Below are positions 23,869 through 33,539 of a stretch of DNA of 64,000 nucleotides, piece after piece. The position numbers and the translations under genes are program-made. This stretch comes from Actinoalloteichus_B caeruleus. Its GTDB lineage: Bacteria > Actinomycetota > Actinomycetes > Mycobacteriales > Pseudonocardiaceae. Under the pieces are notes generated by a model, which saw nothing but the letters and a program-made list of their open reading frames with translations, ran no database searches and had not been told where the DNA came from. The stretch is taken from assembly GCF_000718005.1 (NCBI RefSeq), contig NZ_JODV01000004.1. One strand, given 5' to 3'. Numbering within the stretch: position 1 is the first letter of the stretch; the number at the start of each line of letters is the position of its first letter.

Positions 23869-24602
23869 CGGTGCTCCACCGTGGACGCTCGGGACGAGGG
23901 GTACGGATGATCACGCACAGTATGCCCGTCAGCTACGTTCACCCTTGTGTCGGATCCCGCGTCCAGGTGAGCCAGCTGCTGGTTCGCCGTCGTCGTGAGT
24001 CCACCTCATCGCAGGAGCGGTCGGCACGGCACCACCCACGTCCTCGGGTACCGGTCCTCGGCCGTCGCGGGCGCCGGCCACCAGATCCGGGACCGCCGGT
24101 GCGTCGGACTTCCCCCGCCCAACCTGATCGTCGGCCGCGGTGATCCTCGGACCAGGAATGTCCTCCCGGTCCGATCCGAGTCCGAGATCGCACACGTTGG
24201 CGTACTGCCAGTCGGCCGCGGTCGTGGTCGTGAAGCGATTCCTCGTGCTCGGCACGACCGCGCCCTGGGCGCGTTGGCGACATCGAGCCGCGGGCGGCGA
24301 GCGGCTATCGCCGCCCTGACCGGTCCCGGTCCGCCCGCTCCCGTCGGCTGGTCCCGACTGGAAGGCACCTGACCTGCCGGTACTCCACGCTCATCCGCTC
24401 CTGCCCGAGTGGCGGCGGACCGCTCGCGGGAATGGCGCCGTCGACGCGGTAGAGGATGTGGGACAGCCGTGACTACAGCAGGCTATACCCGCGATTCGGG
24501 GTTTTCCCGGATTCCTCGGCGGTGGGTGCGACGCTAGTTTGATTCCCTGTCCCCCGAAACGCGGAAGGGGGAAAGGAAATCGGGCGGAGAAAGGGAGAAG
24601 GA
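23869..24602. other. Long intergenic region upstream of response regulator and lipoprotein
   Basis: 734 bases of divergent upstream sequence. No motif-bearing frame, tRNA or obvious repeat was seen. It should contain the two divergent promoters. The part at 24474-24540 is locally AT-richer (GGCTATACCC, TAGTTTGATTCCC) and is the likely lipoprotein promoter. Confidence 0.45.
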
Positions 24603-25460
24603 ATGGGCCACAAGGCGGCTCCGCCAGTGATGGCCATCGCGCTCGTGGCGGCGGCTGCCGTCTCGGCCGGCTGTTCGCCCACGACGAACCAGGAGACGCT
24701 GACATCCAGCCACGAGTTCCCGCTCACCGGCGAGCGCCTCATCGTCGAGGTGGTCGGCAGTGCGGTCGAGCTTCGCGAGTCCGATGTGGACTCGGTGAGC
24801 TTCGACCAGTACCTCGGTGGTGCCGCGGCCAGCGAGGGCAACGCCAGCTGGACGGTGGAGCGCGACAGCCTCCTGGTGGAGACCACCTGCACCGGTTTCA
24901 CCCCCGGCTGTTCGGGCCGCTACGCCATCACCGTGCCCGTGGGCACCGCCATCGAGCTGACGGGGCGGGGCCGGAGCGTCACCGTGACCGGCCTGACCGG
25001 CCCGGTCACGGCCAGTCTCGACAACGGCACAATCGACGTTTCCGACACCTCGGGCGACCTGGACCTCGCGGCCCGCTCCGGGCACATCAGGACGGACAAC
25101 ACCTCGGGTTCCCTCCGGGCGAGCATCACCACCAACCACATGGAGATCCGGAACGCGAGGGGGCCGCTGGACCTGAGCAGCGAGTCAGGCAACCTCGTCG
25201 TGCGGGGCATCAGGTCACCGGAGGTCACGACCAACACCCGGAGCGGGGACGCGAGGCTGGTGTTCGCCGAGGCGCCCCGGCGGGTGGAGGCCACCTCGGC
25301 GGGAAGTGGCGACGTGCACGTGGCACTGCCATCGGGGCAGGAGACCTACCAGGTCGTCACCGAGGCCCGGCGGCTGGAGTCGGACGTGGATCACGACCCC
25401 GCGAGCGACCGGCTGATCTCCGTGGCCGGAAGCACCGTTCGCCTGACTCGGGACGCGTGA
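24603..25460 (+). CDS. DUF4097-type beta-helical lipoprotein
   Basis: This 285-aa exported lipoprotein has a lipobox ending at C24 (AAVSAGC). The mature part is a DUF4097-like right-handed beta-solenoid: repeated short strands with Thr/Ser/Gly turns (VTVTGLTGPVTASLDNGTID, VSDTSGDLDLAARSGHI, SSESGNLVVRGIRS, TRSGDARLVFAE). Such proteins are common next to two-component systems and ABC exporters. The two cysteines in TTCTGFTPGC may form a disulfide. ATG 24603 has GGGAGAAGGA upstream. It lies between the response regulator and its probable kinase but on the opposite strand, suggesting it is a target or an accessory sensor of the system. Confidence 0.8.
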   Translation: MGHKAAPPVMAIALVAAAAVSAGCSPTTNQETLTSSHEFPLTGERLIVEVVGSAVELRESDVDSVSFDQYLGGAAASEGNASWTVERDSLLVETTCTGFTPGCSGRYAITVPVGTAIELTGRGRSVTVTGLTGPVTASLDNGTIDVSDTSGDLDLAARSGHIRTDNTSGSLRASITTNHMEIRNARGPLDLSSESGNLVVRGIRSPEVTTNTRSGDARLVFAEAPRRVEATSAGSGDVHVALPSGQETYQVVTEARRLESDVDHDPASDRLISVAGSTVRLTRDA

Positions 25461-25626
25461 CCCGGCCCGGGTCGACCGGGTCCACCCGGGGCGCCGACGA
25501 GATCCGCGAAACACGATGCCGCCACGGGCCCCAGCCGCGGTCCAGCGGGGTGCCGGGCGCGGGAGCCTGCCCGGAGGGGCGCCGCGCTGCCCGGTTCCGG
25601 GTCACGGCACCGAGCCCGGGTGGTGG

Positions 25627-27033
25627 TCAGCTCGCACCGGCGGCGTCGCCGGTGCGGGGCGGCGGGCAGGGGATGGTGACCGTGAGGGTGGTCGGTCCCC
25701 CGGTCGGGCTGGTGACCTCCAGCCGACCGTCGACGACCGCGACCCGGTCCTGGAGCCCCACGAGCCCGGTTCCCAGTCGGGTCGCGGACGCTCCTCCCAC
25801 CCCGTCGTCGGTGACGGTGACGGTGAGCGTTCCCCGGTGCAGCCGACCGGTCACCTCAGCCCGCTCCGCCCGGCTGTGCTTGACGACGTTGGTGAGGGCC
25901 TCCCGCACCACGAAGTAGGCGGTCGCCTCGATCGAGGGCGGCAGCCGACGTCCCAGTTCGACATCGACGGTGACCGGGACCGGGCACCGTTGCGCGAGGT
26001 CCTCGACCGCGGCCCCGAGGCCGAGATCGGTGAGCACCCTGGGGTGGATTCCCCGGACCAGTTCACGCAGTTCGGTGAGCGCCGCCCTGGCCTGGTCGTG
26101 GGCCTCGTCGACGAGGCGGACGCCGCGCTCGTCCCCGGTCCTGGCCATCTCCAGCCTGGCCATGCCCAGGCTCATCATCAACGCGACCAGGCGTTCCTGC
26201 GCGCCGTCGTGGAGGTCCCGCTCGATGCGCCTGCGTTCGGCCTCGAACGCGTCCGCCAGTCGCATCCGCGAGGTGCGCAGCTCCCGGACCCTGGCCCCCA
26301 GTTCCTCCTCGGTGGGGGACAGCAGCAGTCGGGTCAGGGCCGCCTGCCCGAGGGCGATCGCCGAGGCCAGGTACAGCGACACCGGGGTCAGCACGAGGCC
26401 CAGCGCGGCCCAGCCCAGCGCCCCGGAGGCGGGGTCGTCGACGCCGAGGACGACGAGCAGGACGGTCAGGCCGAACCCGCCAGCGAGCAGGATGAGCCCC
26501 ACCGCGTTGACGACGGCGAGCGGGAAGGCGACGACGAGGGCGTAGGCGAGCTCCCGCCACGTCGCTCGTTCCCGCAGCCGGCAGGTCAGCCACGGCCGGA
26601 GTCCCGACTCCGCCGGGGGGCGGTGCGCCGTCCGCAGGGGCAGGGAGTGGGAGTCCTCCACCAGTCGGAGCCGGTACCGCTCCACCACCGCCATCGGGAT
26701 GCCCAGCAGCATTCCCCCGACCAGCAGGGGCACGCCGACCGCGACGGGAGCGAGGAGCAGGCCGAAGAACAGCGACACCGCGAACAGCACCAGCAGCACG
26801 GGCCCGCAGGCCGCTCCGACGGCGAGGTAGGCCAGTGAGCGCAGCGGCCACCAGGAGAACAGGAAGCGCAGCGGGTTACCGGTCAGCGCGGCGGCGAGGC
26901 TGGCGGGACGCCGGGAGGCGCGACGGCCCGGGTGGGCTGGCGCCTCCCCGGTGCCCTGGCCACCGCCGGCACCCCCCGGGGTGCCCGGTTCCACGTCCGT
27001 CTCCGCCGGTACCTCGGTGGGCCTCGCGTTCAC
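25627..27033 (-). CDS. Sensor histidine kinase (HisKA_3)
   Basis: This 468-aa membrane kinase has a disordered N-terminus (about 50 residues), four or more hydrophobic helices arranged in two pairs (about residues 60-130 and 165-240), the dimerisation/phosphorylation motif RRRIERDLHDGAQERLVA with the acceptor His, and an HATPase domain (VVREALTNVVKHS N-box, DDGVGG, GTGLVGLQDRV). GTG 27033 overlaps the FtsX permease stop as GTGA, so kinase and exporter are made together. It likely senses membrane or envelope stress and phosphorylates the NarL-type regulator at 23200-23868. Confidence 0.92.
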   Translation of the reverse strand: MNARPTEVPAETDVEPGTPGGAGGGQGTGEAPAHPGRRASRRPASLAAALTGNPLRFLFSWWPLRSLAYLAVGAACGPVLLVLFAVSLFFGLLLAPVAVGVPLLVGGMLLGIPMAVVERYRLRLVEDSHSLPLRTAHRPPAESGLRPWLTCRLRERATWRELAYALVVAFPLAVVNAVGLILLAGGFGLTVLLVVLGVDDPASGALGWAALGLVLTPVSLYLASAIALGQAALTRLLLSPTEEELGARVRELRTSRMRLADAFEAERRRIERDLHDGAQERLVALMMSLGMARLEMARTGDERGVRLVDEAHDQARAALTELRELVRGIHPRVLTDLGLGAAVEDLAQRCPVPVTVDVELGRRLPPSIEATAYFVVREALTNVVKHSRAERAEVTGRLHRGTLTVTVTDDGVGGASATRLGTGLVGLQDRVAVVDGRLEVTSPTGGPTTLTVTIPCPPPRTGDAAGAS

Positions 27034-29582
27034 GGTCCCGCCCCCGCTCGTCCACGTCCGAGCAACGCGACCGGCAGCAGGCTCGCCGGCAGCGCCACCA
27101 GCAGGCAGGCCCCCGCCACCACGCCCAGGTCGCCCCACGGGATCGCGAGGTGCGCGGCGTCGACCGTCCTGGCCAGGGCGAGGTACACGCCGGTCCAGCT
27201 GACCGCCGCCGCGAGCACTCCCAGCAGCGCTCCGGTGAGGACCACCCCGACAGCCTCCCAGCTCATCATGCGGACCAGCTGGGCGCGGGTGGCCCCCGAG
27301 TCGCGCAGCAGGGCGAGTTCCGGGATCCGCCCGCCGGCCGACATCAGCAGCGTGTTGGCGATGGCGATGCTGGTGTAGAGCACGGCCATTCCGATGAGGA
27401 CGAACGCGAACACCCGGCTCTCCTGGGCGTTGTCCACTTCCCGTTCCCACAACCAGCGCGCGCCCGGCGTGGCGACGGCTCCGACGGGGGCGAGGGCGTC
27501 GTTCAGCTCGGTCAGGGGGTCGTCGTCGGCCGGGGTGCGGTCGAGGGTGAGGTACAGCTCGGCGGTCATCGGGTCGCGGGAGTGCTGGGCGACCAGCTCG
27601 GTGGTGACCAGGATCTCGGGGAGGTCGACCGAGTTCCGCAGCACGGCGGCGATCCGCAGTTCCCGCACCCGGCCGTCACCGAAGTGCACCGGGACGACCT
27701 GCCCGTGTTCCCACCCGGTGTCGTCGAGGACTGGTTGGGAGACGACGACGCTCTCCCCGTCAAGGGTCGCCGGGTCCCCCTCGGTGACGTCGAGCCGGTA
27801 GGTGTGCCGCACCGCCGTGGGGTCGACGCCGCCGATGGTGGTCGCCCGGGCGTAGGTGGCGGTGGGCACCCAGCCCCGGGTGCGGGTCACCGAGGCGAGC
27901 CCGACGACCTCGGGCGCGGCGCGGGCCACCTCGGCGGCTTCCGGTGGCAGGCCCGTCGCGGTGGTCGAGTGGACGATCACGTCGGCGGCGAGGTTGCGTT
28001 CGCTGTCCCGGGCGGTGGTGGCGCTGGTGATGCTGGTGGCCCCGAAAACCGTTCCGGCCAGTGCGACGGTGACGATCACCGGTGCCGTGGTCGAGGCCGT
28101 GCGGCGCATCCCGGTGCGCAGGTTGCGCGACGCCAGGAATCCGCTGGACCTGCTGAGCGAGGCGAAGGGGGTCACGACGATCGCCGCGAGGGCGGGCACG
28201 AACAGCGGTGCGAGGCTGACCAGGGTCAGGACGAGGAACACCGCCAGCAGGAAGGAGAAGACCACCACCCCGTCGGCGGCCGTGGTGGGCATCGTCGACG
28301 CGATCAGCGCGCTCAGTGCCGCGCACACCCCGGTGGTGATCCAACGGCCGCGGGTCATGCGGCTGTCGTCGAGCTGGCCGAGTCTCGGAGGTTCGGTGGG
28401 CGAGACGCCACTGCCCCGCCGGGACGCCCCGACGACACCGGCCAACGCGACGAGGAGCCCGAGGACGAACGCGAGGGCCAGCGGACCGGGTGCTGTGGGC
28501 GCGTGGAACCCCGGCGGGGCGGCCCCGGCGTCGACGAGCAGCGCGGCGACCTGGCCGGCGGCCGCCGCTCCGAGGAACACCCCGACGGCGGAGGCCAGCA
28601 CGCCGAGGATCAGCGCCTCCCCGACGAGCATCACCCGGAGCTGCCGGGCGGTGGCCCCCAACGCTCGTAGCAGGGAGAGCTCCCCGGTGCGTTGGGACAC
28701 CGCGAACCCGAAGGTCCCGGCCACCACGAAGGTGGACACGAACAGCGCGATGACGGCCATCATCGCCAGCAGCGCGGTGATGTCCTGGGTGCCCTGCTGG
28801 TAGATCTCGTCCTGGGCGACGCCGCCCTTGGCCGGCCCGTGCAGCACGCGGAGCCCCTCGTCGGCGAACTCCTGGCGGATCGTCTCGGCGAGCCGGGCGG
28901 GGTCCTCCTCGGAGAACACCCCGAGGGCCACGGGGAGCTGTCCGTCGGGGACGAGCGACGCGGCGGTGGCGTCGTCGAGGAGGACCGTGGCCTCCCCGGG
29001 TATCCCGGTGCCACCGGGTGGTTCGGCCACGCCGACCACCTCGACGTCCTGGCGGCCGGTGGGGGCGGAGATCCGGAGCGTGGACCCGACGGTGATGCCG
29101 TCGGCGTCGGCCAACGACCGGCTCACCACGGCCTGCGCGGGTGCCACCGGTTCCTCTCCCTCCACCACGGTGAAGGGGGTCAGAGGAGCGTTGGACCAGG
29201 GTGCGCCGACCAGGTCCCGGAAGGGGGTGTCCGCGTCGTCCTCGGAGATCAGGCCGAGCGCGAAGGAGCCGTCGGCGACGACGTCGGTGACCCCGGGGGT
29301 GGTGCGGAGCCGGTCCGCGACCTCCGGGTCGACGCCCCGTTCCTCCCGTGCCGTGGGGTGCACGGTGCGATCGCCGACCTGGACCGGCACCTCCTGGTCG
29401 GCGCGGACGACCACGGCGGCGGCATCGTAACGACCGATCCCACCGAGCCCGGAACCGCTGGTGGAGGCGGAGAGCAGCTGGCCGGTGGAGGCCAACAGGG
29501 CGACTCCCAGGCAGAGCGCGACGAAGGACCCGACGAGCAGTCCTCGCCTGGCCCAGAGCGTGTGCAGCGCGACCCTCAGCAT
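27030..29582 (-). CDS. MacB/FtsX-type ABC permease, two FtsX domains
   Basis: This 850-aa permease has the layout TM1 - extracytoplasmic domain - three TM helices - linker - TM - extracytoplasmic domain - three TM helices, that is two FtsX units in one chain, as in large actinobacterial lipid or peptide exporters. FtsX cytoplasmic loops are visible (RTGELSLLRALGATARQLRV; GRIPELALLRDSGATRAQL). ATG 29582 lies one base from the ATPase stop. It works with the upstream ATPase and is co-expressed with a histidine kinase, an arrangement similar to BceAB-RS systems that detect and remove cell-envelope antibiotics. Function is inferred from architecture. Confidence 0.9.
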   Translation of the reverse strand: MLRVALHTLWARRGLLVGSFVALCLGVALLASTGQLLSASTSGSGLGGIGRYDAAAVVVRADQEVPVQVGDRTVHPTAREERGVDPEVADRLRTTPGVTDVVADGSFALGLISEDDADTPFRDLVGAPWSNAPLTPFTVVEGEEPVAPAQAVVSRSLADADGITVGSTLRISAPTGRQDVEVVGVAEPPGGTGIPGEATVLLDDATAASLVPDGQLPVALGVFSEEDPARLAETIRQEFADEGLRVLHGPAKGGVAQDEIYQQGTQDITALLAMMAVIALFVSTFVVAGTFGFAVSQRTGELSLLRALGATARQLRVMLVGEALILGVLASAVGVFLGAAAAGQVAALLVDAGAAPPGFHAPTAPGPLALAFVLGLLVALAGVVGASRRGSGVSPTEPPRLGQLDDSRMTRGRWITTGVCAALSALIASTMPTTAADGVVVFSFLLAVFLVLTLVSLAPLFVPALAAIVVTPFASLSRSSGFLASRNLRTGMRRTASTTAPVIVTVALAGTVFGATSITSATTARDSERNLAADVIVHSTTATGLPPEAAEVARAAPEVVGLASVTRTRGWVPTATYARATTIGGVDPTAVRHTYRLDVTEGDPATLDGESVVVSQPVLDDTGWEHGQVVPVHFGDGRVRELRIAAVLRNSVDLPEILVTTELVAQHSRDPMTAELYLTLDRTPADDDPLTELNDALAPVGAVATPGARWLWEREVDNAQESRVFAFVLIGMAVLYTSIAIANTLLMSAGGRIPELALLRDSGATRAQLVRMMSWEAVGVVLTGALLGVLAAAVSWTGVYLALARTVDAAHLAIPWGDLGVVAGACLLVALPASLLPVALLGRGRAGAGP

Positions 29583-29583
29583 G

Positions 29584-30327
29584 TCACCCGCCCAACGTCG
29601 TCATCTGTTCGGCGACGGCGGCGGCCGAGGGGGCGACCAGTTCGCCGTGGACCTCCCCGTCGGAGAGGAAGACCACGCGGTCCGCCCACGCGGCGGATAC
29701 GGGGTCGTGGGTGACCATGACCACCGTCCGCGAGTGCCGGTCCGCCGCGTCCCTGAGCAACGCCATCACGTCCCGGCTGGAGTTGGTGTCGAGCGCTCCG
29801 GTCGGTTCGTCGGCGAAGAGCACGGACGGTTCGGACACCAGCGCCCGGGCCACCGCGACCCGCTGCTGCTGGCCCCCGGAGAGCTGCGCCGGGCGCGCGG
29901 TGGCCCGGTCGGCGAGGCCCACCTGGTCGAGGACGAGTTCCACGTCGGCCCGCAGCGGGCGGCGGCCGGCCAGTCGCATCGGGAGTTCGACGTTCTGGCG
30001 GACGGTCAGCGCGGGCAGCAGGTTGTAGGACTGGAAGACGAAGCCGACCCGGTCCCTCCGCAGGCGGGTGATGTCGGGTTCCCCGAGCACGCTGATGGTG
30101 GTGCCCGCGAGGACGACCTCGCCCTCGGTTGGCCGTTCCAGGCCGGCGAGGCAGCGCAGCAGGGTGCTCTTGCCCGAACCGGACGGCCCCATCACGGCCG
30201 TGAAGGACGCCCGGGGGAAGCTGACGGTGACGCCGCGGAGCGCGGGCACCCTGTTCTCGCCCTTCCCGTACACCTTCCGGAGTCTCGACCCCCACAGGGG
30301 GACATCCTCCGTGACCTCCGGCTCCAT
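29584..30327 (-). CDS. MacB/LolD-type ABC ATPase
   Basis: This 247-aa ATPase energises the adjacent two-domain FtsX permease. Motifs: Walker A GPSGSGKST, Q-loop VFQSYNLLP, signature LSGGQQQR, Walker B VLFADEPTGALD and the H-loop in VTHDP. ATG 30327 has a perfect GGAGGT ribosome site 4 bases upstream, a strong start choice over the longer frame. It is the first gene of the operon ATPase-permease-histidine kinase on the minus strand. Mechanotransmission rather than classic transport is typical of this class. Confidence 0.93.
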   Translation of the reverse strand: MEPEVTEDVPLWGSRLRKVYGKGENRVPALRGVTVSFPRASFTAVMGPSGSGKSTLLRCLAGLERPTEGEVVLAGTTISVLGEPDITRLRRDRVGFVFQSYNLLPALTVRQNVELPMRLAGRRPLRADVELVLDQVGLADRATARPAQLSGGQQQRVAVARALVSEPSVLFADEPTGALDTNSSRDVMALLRDAADRHSRTVVMVTHDPVSAAWADRVVFLSDGEVHGELVAPSAAAVAEQMTTLGG

Positions 30328-30426
30328 CTGACCTCCCGCGTAGCACCACGCTGTTCGCGAGATCGAGTCAATCAGCACGGGGCCGGGAACTCACTGGAGT
30401 ACGCACTCCACTTGCTGGTAGAGAGA

Positions 30427-30471
30427 ACCCGACCACGCCGCCCCGAATCTGGTGGACGGTCGTGGTCGGGT
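30427..30471 (-). terminator. Terminator after ABC-2 permease gene
   Basis: An 11-bp stem (ACCCGACCACG and its complement) with a 23-base loop lies 73 bases beyond the minus-strand ABC-2 permease stop. No T-run follows, so confidence is moderate. Confidence 0.5.
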
Positions 30472-30543
30472 CCTCCTCCCCCAGCCCCCGCTCGGGTGGC
30501 GGGCGGCTCCCTCAGCTGGGGCGGAGCGGGCGGGGTTCGGTGG

Positions 30544-31332
30544 TCACTGCCAGCGGAAGAACTTCGCGGCGACGAGGGAACCGATCAGCGTGGCACCGAG
30601 CAGGCTGAGGATGTGGGTCGTTTCCACCGACTGCCCCGCCCAGGCGGCGCCGAGGGCCTCGGCCGCCGCGCCGAAGGGGAGGAACTCGCCGATCGTGGCC
30701 ATCAGGTCGGGCAGCGCCTCCCGGGAGCCGAACATGCCGCCGGTGGCTCCCATCGCGAAGAAGAGCACGAGCCCGATGGCGACGGAGGAGTTGGCCGTGG
30801 GGGCCAGGGCGGCGACGAGCATGCCGACCGCGTACATCGCGAACATGGTCAGGGCGAAGACGCCGAGCGCGACCAGCGGGGAACGGGGCAGGTTGCCGCC
30901 GAAGGCCGCGAGGGCGAGCGTGAGTGCCAGGGCGATGCCGATGACGCTCTGGATGACGCTGACCACGGCCTGGGCGACCAGGATCATCATCGGCTTCATC
31001 GGCGTCACGGCCAGCCGCCGCAGCACCCCGGACCGGCGGTAGTACGACAGGAAGCTGGGCATGTTCACCACGCCGACGGTCGCGACGACCATCGTGATGA
31101 CCAGCGGGAGGACGAACACCTCCATGACCGTCAGGCCGTCCGTTCCCGGCAGGACCTGGTTGTCCATGCTGATGCCGTGCATCACCAGGAGCAGCATGGG
31201 CAGTCCGATGGGGATGAGCAGGCCCGCGGTGTCCCGCATGACCATCTTCGACTCGGCCAGGACGAGTGCCATCCAGGCGCCGAACCCGGGCGGGCGCGCC
31301 GTGATCTCGGGCTGTGTCGTCGGGGTGGTCAC
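30544..31332 (-). CDS. ABC-2 type permease (DrrB-like)
   Basis: This 262-aa integral membrane protein has six hydrophobic helices and the ABC-2 family layout: a short N-terminal cytoplasmic part, TM1 (GLLIPIGLPMLLLVMHG), a cytoplasmic coupling helix (YYRRSGVLRRLAVTPMKP) and C-terminal helix pairs. Members export drugs, lipids or polysaccharide precursors with a DrrA-like ATPase. GTG 31332 overlaps the ATPase stop (GTGA). The substrate is unknown. The pair is divergent from a kinase/response regulator pair that probably controls it. Confidence 0.9.
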   Translation of the reverse strand: MTTPTTQPEITARPPGFGAWMALVLAESKMVMRDTAGLLIPIGLPMLLLVMHGISMDNQVLPGTDGLTVMEVFVLPLVITMVVATVGVVNMPSFLSYYRRSGVLRRLAVTPMKPMMILVAQAVVSVIQSVIGIALALTLALAAFGGNLPRSPLVALGVFALTMFAMYAVGMLVAALAPTANSSVAIGLVLFFAMGATGGMFGSREALPDLMATIGEFLPFGAAAEALGAAWAGQSVETTHILSLLGATLIGSLVAAKFFRWQ

Positions 31333-32261
31333 CGGGAGTCCTCCGTGGTGGCGTCGTCGTTGAGGGCACGCCCCGTGAGGGCGAGGAAGGCGTCGTCGAG
31401 GTTCGGCCGTTCGAGACGCGTCTCGGTGGCGATGATGTTGCCGTGCACGAGGGCGCGGCTGACCGACTGCAACAGGTCGCCGTCACCTCGCACGGTGACC
31501 TGACCGCCCTCGACGCGGACCGAGGTGACCTCGGGAAGCCTGTCGAGGACCGCCTGGTCGAAGGGGCCGTTGACCTGGAACCGGACCCGCTGGCCGAGTC
31601 CGGCGCCGGAGACCAGGCCGGCCGGGGTGTCGAGGGCGATGATCCGACCGGCGTCGATGATGGCGATCCGGTCGCACAGCCGCTCGATCTCCTCCATGAG
31701 GTGGCTGACGAGCAGGACGGTGACCCCGTCGGACCGCAGGTCCTCCACCAGCGCCCAGATGTCCCGGCGGGCCTGCGGGTCGAGACCGGTCGTGAGCTCG
31801 TCGAGCAGGGCCACCCTCGGGTTGCCGACGAGGGCCAGGGCGACGGAGAGCCGCTGTTGTTGCCCCCCGGAGAGGTTCTCGAACCGGTGGTCGCGCCGCG
31901 ACGTCAACCCGACGCGGTCGATGAGCTCGTCGGGGTCGGCGCCGTCGCCGTAGAAGGAGCGGTACAGCCGCACCAGTTCCCGCACGGTGAGCGCGTTGTG
32001 GAGGTCGCTGGACTGGAGCTGCACGCCCAGGACCTGGCGGACCCGGTCGCGGTCGCGGTGCGGGTCGAGCCCGAGGACGCGCACCGTTCCCGAGGTCGGC
32101 CGGAGCAGACCGGCCACGCACTCGACGGTCGTGCTCTTGCCGGCTCCGTTGCGCCCGAGGATGCCGAAGATCTCCCCCTGCCGCACGGACAGGCTGACGT
32201 CGTGCACCGCGACGGTGGATCCGTATCGTTTGTGCAGTTCGTTGACCTCTATCGCTTGCAA
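31329..32261 (-). CDS. ABC-2 ATPase (DrrA-like)
   Basis: This 310-aa ATPase has Walker A GRNGAGKST, signature LSGGQQQR, Walker B VALLDELTTGLD and the DrrA-type C-terminal extension (about residues 220-310). Walker B reads LLDELT rather than the commoner DEPT, a conservative change. The start is TTG 32261, with AGGAG 8 bases upstream and immediate conserved ATPase sequence. It drives the overlapping permease gene product and lies divergent from the histidine kinase at 32418. Confidence 0.9.
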   Translation of the reverse strand: MQAIEVNELHKRYGSTVAVHDVSLSVRQGEIFGILGRNGAGKSTTVECVAGLLRPTSGTVRVLGLDPHRDRDRVRQVLGVQLQSSDLHNALTVRELVRLYRSFYGDGADPDELIDRVGLTSRRDHRFENLSGGQQQRLSVALALVGNPRVALLDELTTGLDPQARRDIWALVEDLRSDGVTVLLVSHLMEEIERLCDRIAIIDAGRIIALDTPAGLVSGAGLGQRVRFQVNGPFDQAVLDRLPEVTSVRVEGGQVTVRGDGDLLQSVSRALVHGNIIATETRLERPNLDDAFLALTGRALNDDATTEDSR

Positions 32262-32417
32262 GAACGCTTCTCCTGTCGGCTGGTGGATTCCCTCGTCCGG
32301 GGGATACCGCTGACGCTATTGCGCGGGCGGGTTCCCCCGCGCGTGCCAGAGGTCATGACGACCACCCATGACTTGTGGCAGGGGCGGCGGCCTGGGCCGG
32401 GTTCCTACGATGGCCGG

Positions 32418-33539
32418 GTGAGACGGCTGGACCCCGACACCTGGTCGGCGATCTTCGGACTCGTGGTGTGCCTGACCGCGGGGCTTCCCGTGCTGCTGAC
32501 GCAGCTCAACGGGCAGGAGGTGACGGTCGGTCCCCTCTGGCTGTGGTGGCTCGTCTACCTCGGCTTCGTGACCTCGCTGGTCGCCTCCGCCATGCAGTCC
32601 GAGGAGGCGTCGCGGGGTTCCCGGTGGTCCCTCGCCGGTGCCGTGGTGCTCGGCTGCGCCCTCGTGCTGTTGGCGCCGGGCGCCGGGTGGACGCAGATCG
32701 TGCTGGTGTACGTGGCCGCCATCAGCTGCTACATCGTGCCCTGGCGCGTGACGCTCGCGATCATCGTGCTCAACACGCTGGTGGTGCTCGTCGCCGCGTC
32801 CCAGGCCAGCCAGGAGATGCACAACGTCCTGTTCACGGCGATGCTCTACGCGTTCCTCCAGGTGGGGACCGCGCTGAGCGCCACCGCGCACCAACGGGAC
32901 ATCGAGTCGCGGGAACGCCTGGCGGTCGCCCACACCGAGCTGCGGGCGGCCAGCGCGATCCTCGCGGAGACGACCCGGGGCGACGAGCGCCTCCGGATCT
33001 CCCGGGAGCTGCACGACCTGATCGGCCACCAGCTGACGGTGCTCACCCTCGAACTGGAGGTCGCCGCGCACAAGAGCACCCCACCGGCCCTGGAGCACGT
33101 CGTCCGTGCCAGGAAGGTGGCGGGAGAACTGCTCGGCGACGTGCGCGCGACCGTCGGCGAGCTGCGCCGCCGCGCCCCGGACCTGCGGGACACCCTGGAC
33201 CGGATCGTGCGGGACCTGCCCCAGCCGCTGGTGACGGTCCGGGTGGACGAGGACGTCCGGCTGGACGAGACGCGGGCGGCCGCGGTGGTGCGCTGCGCGC
33301 AGGAGATCATCACCAACACCATCCGCCACGCCGACGCGAAGGAGCTGTGGATCACGGTGAGCAGCGGGGAGAACGGCGAGGTGCGCCTGGTCGCGCAGGA
33401 CGACGGGCGGGGGTCGGGGGACCTGGTGCTGGGCAACGGGCTGAGAGGGATGGTGGAGCGGGTGGAGGAACTCGGCGGACGGGCGCGGTTCCGGTCCGAC
33501 AACGGTTTCCGGGTCGAGGCGGAGGTGCCGGCCGCGTGA
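32418..33539 (+). CDS. Sensor histidine kinase (HisKA_3) near ABC-2 exporter
   Basis: This kinase of about 373 aa has five to six N-terminal membrane helices (about residues 10-155), a coiled linker, the phosphorylation motif RISRELHDLIGHQLTVL (His near residue 198), N-box EIITNTIRHAD and a glycine-rich DDGRGSGDLVLGNGLRGM lid. GTG 32418 was chosen because a TACGAT -10 lies 6-12 bases before it, giving a leaderless start; ATG 32355 is an alternative in-frame start. Its gene overlaps the response regulator (GTGA). The lack of an extracytoplasmic domain suggests a signal sensed within the membrane, as in LiaS/DesK-like kinases. Confidence 0.9.
   Translation: MRRLDPDTWSAIFGLVVCLTAGLPVLLTQLNGQEVTVGPLWLWWLVYLGFVTSLVASAMQSEEASRGSRWSLAGAVVLGCALVLLAPGAGWTQIVLVYVAAISCYIVPWRVTLAIIVLNTLVVLVAASQASQEMHNVLFTAMLYAFLQVGTALSATAHQRDIESRERLAVAHTELRAASAILAETTRGDERLRISRELHDLIGHQLTVLTLELEVAAHKSTPPALEHVVRARKVAGELLGDVRATVGELRRRAPDLRDTLDRIVRDLPQPLVTVRVDEDVRLDETRAAAVVRCAQEIITNTIRHADAKELWITVSSGENGEVRLVAQDDGRGSGDLVLGNGLRGMVERVEELGGRARFRSDNGFRVEAEVPAA

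Noticed and set aside
25459..25482. GACCCGG/CCGGGTC inverted repeat at the end of the DUF4097 gene
   Set aside because: Seven-base arms in a GC-rich context are not distinctive enough to call a terminator.
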